From Dillenia suffruticosa (Eukaryota; Streptophyta; Magnoliopsida; Dilleniales; Dilleniaceae), in contig JAVTVX010000026.1 of NCBI GenBank assembly GCA_033439265.1, positions 761,501-825,500 of the forward strand: 64,000 bases of DNA, given 5' to 3'. This document shows positions 49,487 to 59,690 of this stretch, one piece after another. Both the position numbers and the translations under genes were made by a program. The notes beneath the pieces are model-generated. The model worked only from the letters and a program-made list of their open reading frames with translations. It searched no databases and was not told the origin of the DNA. Within the stretch, counting starts at the first letter, position 1. Each line of letters opens with the position of its first letter.

Positions 49487-50369
49487 AGTCAGCCTTCATA
49501 TGCCCCAGCTTTTTGCATTTAAAGCATCTAATTTCTTCCTTTTTTTGACTTTTTGAAGACAGACTTGTTCTTGTTCCTCTTCCTCATCATGAATTTTCTG
49601 AATTTTCTCGCTAGAAGAGCTTCATTTTCTTCGTCTTCTTCTTCTTCTGAGTTAGATGTGCTTTCCTCATTATTAGCTTTTAATGCTACTCCTTTGCTTC
49701 TTTGGCAGACTCTTTCATGTTTAGCTTCATCTCATGGGTTATTAAAGATCCCACAAGCTTATCCATTGTCAGAGTCTCAAGATTCTTGGATTCCTCAATT
49801 GCTGTCACCTTGGACTTCCAAGACTTTAATAGACTTCTCAAAATTTTGTCCACCATATCTTCTTGTGGAATTCCTTTTCCAAGTAGTCTAAACTCATTTG
49901 TTACTTTGTTGAATCGTGTGATCATCTCGCTGATAGTTTCTTCATCCTTCATCTTGAAGACTTCATATTCTTGCTTCAGTAATCTGATTTTGTTTTTGCG
50001 AACTTGATTAGTCCCTTCATAGGTTGTTTCGAGTCTTTCCCAAATTTCCTTTGTTATTATGCATGATGAGACTCGATTGTATTCGTTGACGCTTTGTGCA
50101 AGGTGAAGAAGGTTGATGGCTTTACAGTTAGCTTGATAGGTTTTCTTCTGTTCCACAGTTATATTTTTCAATTTGACCGACACATGTACTCTATCTATTT
50201 CTTCAGTGGGGAATGCAACTCCTTCGATAATTTCCTATGCATGTAGGTCGTGTGCAATGATGAAGTTGCGCATCCTTTGCTTCCAATAGCTGAAGTTGCT
50301 TCTATTGAAGAATGATGCATGGTTTGTTGAGCAAGCTTCAACTGGCACGTTGTCTCCACTGATTGCCAT
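49487..50369 (-). pseudogene. copia gag with CCHC zinc knuckle
   Basis: The start MAISGDNVPVEA at 50,369 is 47 bp inside the primer site. Typical gag features follow: SYWKQRMRNFI, then LKNITVEQKKTYQANCKA, IWERLETTYEGTNQVRKNK, MKDEETISEMITRFN and MDKLVGSLITHEMKL. After a stop near 49,686 an acidic region rich in E/D/S, RKFRKFMMRKRNK and the knuckle CFKCKKLGHMKADC (about 49,528-49,487) are read in shifted frames. A TAG lies at about 50,235. This acidic/basic block before the knuckle is typical of Sirevirus gag. It would form capsids; broken here. Confidence 0.9.
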
Positions 50370-50413
50370 TTGGATTTTTGGTGTTAAGCTATTAGGCTTC
50401 TTGACAACACACC

Positions 50414-50428
50414 CGCTTTGATACCAAT
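50414..50428 (-). promoter_or_regulatory. Primer-binding site (tRNA-iMet type)
   Basis: Minus-strand TTGGTATCAAAGC immediately follows the LTR end (AATAACA). It matches the tRNA-iMet primer site with one change (AAAG for AGAG). Confidence 0.88.
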
Positions 50429-52509
50429 TGTTATTCAACTAGAGGGGAAGGGTGAATAATTGAATATGGACTATTTGAAACTTTTTTAGAATTTAAAACA
50501 ATATGGCAGTAAATGAAAATCAAGTGTAAGAAAATACAGAGAATTTTTATAGTGGTTCCACCAAATCCAGTGTATGTCCAATCCCAGGCTCCCCCTGGAT
50601 TTTTCACTAAATGCTTAGTTTACAAACTTGATTACATGTTCAAGTTCAACCTCATATAGTGTTACGTCTGAACACCACAATTTAATCTTGCTCAGACTAA
50701 ATTTGACTTCTCCAGACTTAAGGCAGTGACACTCACTCCTTAGTCTTTGACACTTGAATTAATCTATGAAATAAATGTCAATAATTGAGGCTTGCTTTCC
50801 TCAGATTTGACAGTGTGAAAAATTTTTTTGAGACACTTAATGCAATTTCAAACTTTAAATACAGAGATGAAAGTACATAGAGCTTTTAATTCAAGTCGTT
50901 GTGTCTCATCTATTTCGTAAGTCTCGTCACACTCTCCATTTTTTGCTTCCCAATATTTATTGAGGCTTTGAATAGATCCATTTAGGGTTAGTGATGGTTG
51001 TTGCATTCGAACGTTAGGCATTTAATTTTCGCCATTAAAACTTCTACAACTATTCCTTCATTCCTGTTGAATCTTCGTTCTTTTTACTGGCGTCTCTTTT
51101 AAATATGCCAATCAGACTTTGTTTGTACTACATTTGAACGTTAGCTTTGATAAAAAAGAAAAAATTTCAAAAATTGAAGAAATAAGGGGTCCGTTAGGTT
51201 CATAATTGTTTCTCAGATCTGGTTTCTAACACATGTCGGTCGACAAGTCTATTGTAGACGTCGACCTGAATTTGAATCATTCCTAATGTATTTCCATGCA
51301 AATAGGTCGACAAGATACTCTTCCAGGTCGATAAGGAACTATGCCAAATAAAATTGGTCGACATGTAATTCTTAATTGGTCGATGTGTTCATAAGTGTCG
51401 ACAAGTTTTCAGTCGTGTCGATGTATAATGTTTCAAACTTTGTGAGGATTAGCTCGAAAAGTCATTTACATACATCGACATGTTCCTATTCAAATAATAA
51501 ATTGGTCGATGTGTGGAACTCAATTGGTCGATGTGCATATGCTGTGTCGAAACGAGATAACGGCTCGACGTGTGTCTTAATGAGCAAACACACATTAGGT
51601 CGACATATCTGATAATATACATTGACATGCTATTTTACAATTTTTTATTAATAGACCTGAGTAATTTAATTGGTCAATGTGTTCTACAGGTCAACATGAC
51701 TTTTACTGTGTCATGTGTGTTTATTTCAGAAACATAATGGACAAGTCAACATATGCTCATCAAGGGTTGATGTGTTACTATTTATTTATTAAATTGGTCA
51801 ATGTGTCTAGGTGAATAGGTCTATGTGTTTTTAGCTAGGTTGAGATGCATAGTAATGGGCTGATGTGTACATTTCAGAATCAAGGACTGACAAGTTGATG
51901 TGTTAAACACTCAGGTTGATGTGTTTCTGTTGAGAGCTTAAATTGGTCGACATAGTGTATGAAATTAGTTTACCTAGCACTGTTCAGGTTGATATGTTGC
52001 AAATCAGGTTAATGCGTATTTGAAAAACAAGTTGATGTGTATGGAGAACATGTTTATCTGTCACTATTCAAATGTGAAATTGGTTGATGTGTTAGAATGA
52101 ATTGGTCGATACGTCACTATTCCTGTAATCTTATGTCTACAAGATTTGTGTAGACATCGATGTCCTCATGCGTTCTCTTTTCTCAGTGCTGATGTCTGAT
52201 TTGTGCAGGTCGATGTGCTTCTGCAATTTGTCAATGTGTAATTTTATATTGGTCTACTTGACAACCTATAGGTTGATGTGTGCTTGTGTGGGTCGAAGTG
52301 TTCAGACATATGTTTATTATGGAAAACATGTGGCTCAGGTCGATAAGAACATCAAATAGGTCGATGTGTGTGTATGAATGTCATAGGTCAATGTATTTTC
52401 TAACCAGGTTGACCTGTACTGTAGATTTCAGAATTTTCTAACTATTTTTTTATTTTCTTGAATTATTTTTCTTTCACTCTTTCATCAATAAAACTCTACT
52501 TGGTCAACA
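50429..52509 (-). mobile_element. Right (5') LTR, full length 2,081 bp
   Basis: On the minus strand it runs from TGTTGACCAAGTAGAG to CTAGTTGAATAACA. The half nearest 52,500 to 51,240 is packed with GTCGACC/GTTGATGTG motifs every 20-50 bp. It is the reference used here to recognise the split left LTR. It differs from the left copy at many positions, so the insertion is old. Confidence 0.88.
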
Positions 52510-52802
52510 AAAACACGGACTACAACATTTTATTTTTGAAAACATTGAGAAGTGGTAGGTGTGGAATCGCACGGACTCAAGTTGAGGACATTTTTTGTGT
52601 TAGAATCATGTGACAAGAGACTGCACCATGACACCATCGATTTCGGTCATTAAAATTTCAGAAGGGGCTCAATGCTGATCTTAATGATACTTTAAATAAA
52701 TCCATAACAAACAAATTAAATCTTCCTTGCCCCAATATTTTTCTATTAATGTGGTCAGAAAAAAAATTTTTTTTTTCTGTTAACCATGAGAAGACACAAG
52801 AG

Positions 52803-52876
52803 TGGCGACGCCCGGACTCGAACCGGAGACCTTTAATGTGTAAGACTGATGTGATAACCAACTACACCACGACACC
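52803..52876 (-). tRNA. tRNA-Val-like copy, UAC anticodon
   Basis: 74 nt. T-arm TCCGG-TTCGAGT-CCGGG matches the plant tRNA-Val consensus exactly, and the A box is intact. Acceptor GGTGTCG/CGTCGCC has a single U-U mismatch. The anticodon stem has one mismatch on its 3' side (ATTAA for ACTGA). Anticodon UAC. Confidence 0.5.
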
Positions 52877-55571
52877 ATTGATTTTGGGCAATAAAGTTTC
52901 CTTAGTCTTTTAATTTGGATTTGACTAATGCCTTTAAAATATTTATAATAAAAAACTTGGCAACATTAATCCTATTATTTTGAATTGAAATGCGGACCAC
53001 AACATTTTATTGGTGAAAACATTGAGAAGTGGCAGGTGTGGAATCGCACGGACTCGAGCTGAGGACCATTTTTTGAGTTAGAATCATGTGATGAGAGACT
53101 ACACCACGACTCCTTCAATTTGGGTCATTAAAATTTTAGAAGGGGGTTAAATGTTGGTCTTAATGATCCTTCAAATAAATCCATAACAAACAAATTAAAT
53201 CTCTCTAGCCCCATTACTATCTATTAACGTGGTCAGAACAAAATTCTTTTTCCGTTAACCATGAGAAGATGCAAGAGTGGTGTCGCCCAGACTCGAAATG
53301 GAGACTTTTAGTGTGTAAGATGGTTGTGATAACCAACTACACCACGACACCTTTCACTTGGGTCATTAAAAGTTAATTAGCGACTCAATTTGGGATTGAT
53401 ACTCTAAAAAAATTGATCATTGGAAAACTAAGCATCTCTTAACCCATTATTTTGAATTAAAGTGCCTAGGACAATATTTCCTTGGTGTAAACCTTGAGCA
53501 TATGTAGGTGTTGCAATGGCCAGACTTGATCCAGAGACGTTCAGTGTATGATACTTACGTGATAATCAACTGCACCATGACATCATTAATTTGGATTGTT
53601 AAATATTCATTATTTACTCAATTTGGATTTGATAGATACTCTTGAAAATTCATAATAAAAATTTAAGCATCTCTTATCTCATTATTTTAAATGAAGTTAC
53701 CAAGAACAAAATTTTATTTGTGTGAAGCATGAGAGTAAACAACTGGGGACTGTCAGTATGTTAGACTGATGTGATAACCAACTGTAGCATGACACCATTG
53801 ATTTTGGACAACAAAATATCCTTAGTCTTTTAATTTGGGTTTCGCTGATACTTTTAAAATGTTGATAATAAAAACTTAGCGACATTAATCCTATTATTTT
53901 GAATTGAAATGCTGACCATAGCATTTTATTTGTGAAAACATTGAGAAATGACAGGTGTGGAATCGCACGGACTCGAGCTGAGAACCTTTTTTGTGTTAGA
54001 ATCATGTGACAAGAGATTACACCACGTCCTTCGATTTGGTTAATTAAAATTTTAGAAGGGCCTCGATGCTGGTCTTAATGATACTTTAAATAAATGAATA
54101 ACAAACAAATTAAATCTCTCTTGCCCCATTACATTTCTATTAACGTGATCTGAACAAAATTTTTTTTCCGTTAACCAAGAGAAGATGCAAGAGTGGTGTC
54201 ACCTGAACTTGAACCGAAGACCTTTAGTGTGTAAGACTGACGTGAAAACCAGCTACACCAAGACACCTTTCACTAGGGTCATTAAAAGTTAACTAGCGAC
54301 TCTATATGGGTTTGATACTATAAAAAAATTGATCATTGGAAAACTAAACCTCTCTAAACCCATTATTTTGAATTAAAGTGCCAGGGAAAAAATTTCCTTG
54401 GTATAAACCTTCAGCATATGTAGGTGTTGCAATGCCCAGACTCGAACCAGACACCTTCAATGTATGATACTGACGTTGGATTGTTAATATTCATTAGTGA
54501 CACAATTTGTATTTGATAGATACTCTTGAAAATTGATAATAAAAATTTAAGCATCTCTTATCTTATTATTTTGAATGAAGTTACCAACAACAAAATTTTA
54601 TTTGTGTGAAGCTTGAGAATAAACAAATGTGGCGTCACCCGGACTCGAACCGGAGACTTTCAGTGTATTAGAGTGACGTAATAACCAACACCACGACACC
54701 ATTGATTTTGGAAATTAAACTTTCCTTAGTCTTTTAATTTGGATTTCACAGATTCTTTTAAATTGTTGATAACAAAAAAACTAAGCCACATTCATCCAAT
54801 TATTTTGAGTTTAAAATGCTGACCACAATATTTTATTTGTGAAAACACTGAGAAGTGGCAGGTGTGGCATCACACGGACTCCAACTGAGGGCATTGTTTG
54901 TGCTAGAATCACGTGACAAGAAACAACACCACGACACCTTTGATTTCGGTCATTAAAATTTCAGAAGGGGCTCAATTCGGGTTTGAATGATACTTTAAAT
55001 AAATCCATAAGAAACAAATTAAATCTCTCTTGCCCCATTATTTTCAATTAACGTGGTCAAAACAAAACATTTTTTTCCGTAAACCTTGGGAAGATGTAAG
55101 AGTGGTGTCACCCAGACTCAAACTAGAGGCCTTCAAAGTGTAAGAGTGACGTGATAATCAACTATACCACGACACCATTGATTTTGGACAATAAAGTTTC
55201 CTTAGCCTTTTAATTTGGGCTAGACTGATGCTTTTAAAATGTTGATAATAAAAAGCATCCCAACATTAATCCTATTATTTTGAATTGAAATGCTGACCAC
55301 AACATTTTATTAGGGAAAACATTGAGAAGTGGCAGGTGTGGAATCGCACAGACTCGAGCTGAGGACCATTTTATTTGTTAGAATCATGTGACAAGAGGCT
55401 ACACCATGACAACTTTGATTTGGATATTTAAAATTTCAGAAGAAGCTCAATGTTGGTCTTAATGATACTTTAAATAAATCCATAACAAACAAATTAAATC
55501 CCTCTTGCCCCATTATTTTTCTATTAACGTGGTGAAAATTTTTTTTTGTTAACCATGAGAAGACGCAAGAG

Positions 55572-55645
55572 TGGCATCACGCGGACTCGAACCGGAGACC
55601 TTTAGTGTGTAAGATTGACAAGATAACCAACTACACCATGATACC
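55572..55645 (-). tRNA. tRNA-Val-like copy, UAC anticodon, decayed
   Basis: 74 nt with intact TCCGG-TTCGAGT-CCG T-arm core and A box. The loop CTTACAC gives anticodon UAC. Acceptor ends and the anticodon stem carry mismatches. Confidence 0.4.
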
Positions 55646-56006
55646 TTTCACTTGGGTCCTTAAAAGTTAATTAGCAACTCAATTTGGATTTTATACTCTA
55701 AAAAAATTGATCACTAGAAAACTAAGCCTCTCTTAACCCATTATTTTGAATTAAGTGCTTGGGACAAAATTTCCTTGGTCTAAACCTTGAGCATATGTAG
55801 GTGTTGCAATGCCTAGACACGATCCAGAGACCTTCAGTGTATGATACTGACGTTAGATAGTTAAATATTCGTTAATGACACAATTGTATTTGATAGATAC
55901 TCTTGAAAATTGAAAATAAAATTTTAAGCAACTCTTATCTCATTATTTTGAATGAAATTACGAACAACGAAATTGTATTTGTGTGAAGCTTGCGAATAAA
56001 CAAATG

Positions 56007-56079
56007 TGGCTTCGCCCGGACTCGAACCGGAGACCTTCATTGTGTTAGACTGACTGATAACAAACTACACCACGACACC
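56007..56079 (-). tRNA. tRNA-Val-like copy, AAC anticodon, 1-nt deletion
   Basis: 73 nt. The 3' strand reads CGAAGCC, the form I recall for ordinary plant tRNA-Val(AAC). The T-arm TCCGG-TTCGAGT-CCGGG is perfect and the loop CTAACAC gives anticodon AAC. A one-base deletion lies between the D and anticodon arms. Confidence 0.45.
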
Positions 56080-57802
56080 ATTGATTTTGGACATTAAACT
56101 TTCCTTAGTATTTTAATTTGGGTTTCACTGATTCTTTAAAATTGTTGATAATAAAAAAACTAAGCCGCATTCTTCCTATTATTCTGAGTTCAAAATGCTG
56201 ACCACAATATTTTATTTGTGAAAACACTGAGAAGTGGAAGGTGTGGCATCGCACGAACTCCAACTAAGGGCATTTTTTGAGCTAGAATCACGTGACAAGA
56301 AACAACACCACGACACCTTCGATTTTGGTCATTAAAATTTCAGAAGGGGCTCAATTTGGGTTTGAATGATACTTTAAATAAATCCATAGGAAACAAATTA
56401 AATCTCTCTTGCCCTATTATTTTCTACTAATGTGGTCAAAATAAAATATTTTTTCCATAAACCTTGGAAAGACGCAAGAGAGGAGTCACCCGAACACAAA
56501 CCAGAGGCCTTCAGAGTGTAAGTGTGGCATGATAACCAACTACACCACGACACCATTGATTTAGGGCAATAAGGTCTCCTTAGTCTTTTAATTCGGGTTT
56601 GTCTGTTGCATTTAAAATGTTGATAATAAAAAGCATGGCAACATTAATCCTATTAAAATGTTGAGAAGTGGCAGGTGTGGAATCTTATGGACTCGAGATG
56701 AGGACCATTTTTTGTGTTAGAATCATGTGACAAGAGACTAAACCATGACACCTTCGATTTGGGTCATTAAAATTTTAGAATGGGCTAAATGCTGGTCTTA
56801 ATGATACTTTAAATAAAACCATAACAAACAGATTAAATCTCCCTTGCCCCATTATTATCTATTAACATCATTAGAACAAAATTTTTTCCGTTAACCATGA
56901 GAAACAGCAAGAGTGGCGTCACCGACTCGTACCGGAGACCTTCAGTGTGTAAGAATGACGTGATAACCAACTACACCATGACACCTTTCACTTGGATCCT
57001 TAAAAGTTAATTAGCGACTCAATTTGGGTTTAATACTCCAAAAAAATTGATCATTGGAAAACCAAACCTCTCTTAACCCATTATTTTGAATTAAAGTGCC
57101 TGGGAAAATATTTCCTTGGTGTAAACCTTGAGCATATGAAGGTGTTGCAATACCCAGACTAAAACCAGAGACGTTCAGTGTATGATACTGACGTGATAAT
57201 CAAATGCACCTTGACATCATTAATTCAGATTGTTAGATATTCGTTAGTGACTCAATTTGGATTTGATAGATACTCTTGAATGAATTTACCAAGAACAAAA
57301 TTTTATTTGTGTGAAGCTTTAGAATAAACAAATGTGGCGTCGCCTGGACTCGAACTGGAGACCTTCGTGTATTAAACCGATGTGATAACCAACTGTAGCA
57401 TGACACCATTGATTTTGGACAACAAAATATCCTTAGTCTTTTAATTTGGGTTACACTGATACTTTTAAAATCTTGATAATAAAAAACTTAGCAACATTAA
57501 TCCTATTTTTTTTAATTGAAATGCTGACCACAACATTTTATTTGTGAAAACATTGAGAAATAGCAGGTGGGGAATCGTACGGACTCGAGCTGAGAACCAT
57601 TTTTGTGTTAGAATCATGTGACAAGAGACTACATCATGACACCTTCCATTTAGGTAATTAAAATTTCAGAAGGGGCTCAATGCTAGTCTTAATGATACTT
57701 TAAATAAATTCATAATAAACAAATTAAATCTCTCTTGCCCCATTATTTTTCTACTAACATGGTCAAAATTTTTTTTCCACTAACCATGAGAAGATGTAAG
57801 AG

Positions 57803-57876
57803 TGGTGTCTCCCGAACTCGAACAGGAGACTTTCAGTGTGTAAAATTGACGTGATAACCAACTACACCACGACACC
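57803..57876 (-). tRNA. tRNA-Val-like copy, UAC anticodon-type, decayed
   Basis: 74 nt with 5' GGTGTCG and A box TAGTTGGTTATCAC intact. The loop region reads TTTTACAC, retaining anticodon UAC but changing position 32. T-arm TCCTG-TTCGAGT-TCGGG has a mismatch. Confidence 0.4.
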
Positions 57877-59013
57877 TTTCACTTGGGTCAATAAAAGTTA
57901 ATTAGCGACTCAATTTGGGTTTGATACTCTAAATAAATTGATCATTGTAAAACTAAGCCTCTCTTAACCCATTATTTTGAGTTAAAGTGCTCGGAACAAA
58001 ATTTCCTTGGTGTAAACCTTGAGCATATGTAGGTGTTGCAATGCCTAGACTCAATCCAGAGACCTTTAGTGTAGGATACTGACGTTGGATTGTTAAATAT
58101 TCATTATTGATTCAATTTGTATTTGATAGATACTCTTGAAAATTGATAATAAAAATTTAAGCTTCTCTTATCTCATTATTTTGAATAAAGTTACCAAGAA
58201 CAAAATTTTATTTGTGTAAAGCTTGAGAATAAACAAATGTGGCGTCGTTCGGACTCAAACTGGAGACCTTCAGTATGTTAGATTGACATGATAACAAACT
58301 ACACCATGACACCATTGATTTTGGATATTAAAATTTCCTTAGTCTTTTAATTTGGGTTTCACTGATTCTTTTAAATTGTTGATAATAAAAAACCTAAGCC
58401 ACGTTCATCCTATTATTTTGAGTTCAAAATGCTGACCACAATATTTTATTTATGAAAACACTGAGAAATGGCAGGTGTGGCATCACATGGACTCCAACTG
58501 AGGGCATTTTTTGTGCTAGAATAACGTGACAAGAAACAACACCACAACACCTTTGATTTTGGTCATTAAAATTTCAGAAGGGGCTCAATTCGTGTTTGAA
58601 TGATACTTTAAATAAATCCATTACAAACAAATTAAATCTCTCTTGCCCCATTATTTTCAATTAACGTGGTGAAAACAAAATATTTTTTTCCGTAAACGTT
58701 AGGAAGATGCGAGAGTGGCGTCACCCAGGCTTAAACCGGAGGCCTTCAGAGTGTAAGAGTAACGCGATAACAAACTACACCATGACACCATTGATTTTGG
58801 ATAATAAGGTTTCCTTAGCCTTTTAATTTGGGTTTGACTAATGCTTTTAAAATGTTGATAATAAAAAACATGGCAACATTAATCCTATTATTTTGAATTG
58901 AAATACTGACCACAACAATTTATTTGTGAAAATATTGAGAAGTGGTAGGTGTGGAATCGGACAGACTCGAGCTGTGGACCATTTTCTGTGTTAGAATCAT
59001 GTGACAAGAGACT

Positions 59014-59450
59014 CACTACAGGAAAAATAGGTATCAGTGACGGAAAAATCTGTCGTTGATACTCAATATTTTGTCGGTGAAGACTATCATCGACGGATCA
59101 AATCCGTCGCAGAGGAGGTCGCTGATATTGACCCCGTAAATAAGTAGCAACGGATCTGTGATCCATCGGTATATTTTTCGACGGATTACCGACAGAAATT
59201 AATCCGTCGGTAATTTTTTGTCGGTGAAATTAGAAGTTCACTGACGGAATGCTGTAGGAATAGCGACGAAATTTTGAAATTAGGATAATAATCCGTCAAT
59301 AATCCGTTGATAAATTTATCTATTTTACCGATGGCTCATCGACGAAATTCATTTTGCCCTCGCTAATTCCGACGGAAATCCATCAGTAATGCTTTGTCCA
59401 CTAGAATGAGATTCCGACGGATTTGTTTGTGACTTGTGGATTTCCCTCGA
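59014..59450. repeat. CACTA terminal inverted repeat and subterminal motifs
   Basis: Begins with CACTACAGGAAAAATAGG. It is followed by about fifteen TCCGTCG/CGACGGA-type motifs, several as back-to-back inverted pairs (for example GACGGATCAAATCCGTC near 59,094). Such arrays bind the element's own TNPA-type protein in known CACTA elements; that role is inferred here. Confidence 0.85.
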
Positions 59451-59690
59451 AAATTCATTGGTAATTTTTTTCCCCCCAAAAGTCCGGAATGCATTTTTTG
59501 GCTGATCCGGCCCAATACTTGTATACCTATAACATATAATTCCAAGCATCTGATCCAATCAATATATAATGCTACGAAAAATACAAGGGTCATAACTATT
59601 TCAACAAAGGAAACAAATTGCCCAAATTGGTGTAGCATCACACTTAAAAATTCATTTGTACAACATACAATGTAGACGAACTCAAATACA

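Larger units (their letters stand above)
40827..52509 (-). mobile_element. Sirevirus-like copia retrotransposon with internal 3.8-kb inversion
   Basis: The element lies on the minus strand between array segments 6 and 7. The right (5') LTR is 50,429-52,509, with TG...CA ends. Then, right to left, come the primer site, gag with CCHC knuckle, protease, integrase and RT to 46,089. The next part (about 42,249-46,088) is inverted: on the plus strand it carries the rest of the RT connection, RNase H, ORF3, a polypurine tract and the end of the left LTR. The outer half of the left LTR (40,827 to about 42,248) is in the original orientation. The flanking 5-mers GAAAT (40,822-40,826) and AAAAC (52,510-52,514) look like a decayed target duplication. 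All genes are broken. Confidence 0.85.
52510..59013 (-). repeat. tRNA-Val-derived tandem array, segment 7 (second six-monomer order)
   Basis: tRNA-like parts near 52,560, 52,803, 53,037, 53,278, 53,511, 53,740, 53,958, 54,195, 54,424, 54,630, 54,861, 55,101, 55,339, 55,572, 55,803, 56,007, 56,241, 56,485, 56,667, 56,913, 57,134, 57,335, 57,569, 57,803, 58,034, 58,239, 58,479, 58,716 and 58,953. From 54.4 kb on a six-type unit of about 1.37 kb repeats, with one four-type variant near 57.1-58.0 kb. Three copies of one type (54,475; 55,853; 58,081) share the same ~30-bp deletion through the D-arm and 5' end. The segment is cut by the CACTA element inside a tRNA-like part. Confidence 0.85.

Noticed and set aside
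40827-52509. Two nested elements in opposite orientation
   Set aside because: The plus-strand part supplies exactly the domains and LTR half missing from the minus-strand part, and the RT reading joins across the breakpoints. One inverted element explains everything.
2684-59013. Array of tRNA-derived SINEs
   Set aside because: Monomers are head-to-tail at constant ~230 bp with no poly-A or other tail, no target duplications and the same spacer families throughout. That is a tandem satellite, not dispersed SINE insertions.
2684-59013. CRISPR-like array
   Set aside because: The repeats are 230 bp with conserved spacers, not short repeats with unique spacers, and the genome is a plant nuclear genome.
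2684-59013. Plastid-derived trnV (UAC)
   Set aside because: The UAC-type copies have no intron and the flanks show no plastid gene neighbours. The body matches the nuclear tRNA-Val pattern shared with the AAC and CAC types.
2684-59013. Insertion preference for tRNA genes
   Set aside because: Some elements lie in tRNA-like parts and others in spacers, so no preference is supported by this small number.
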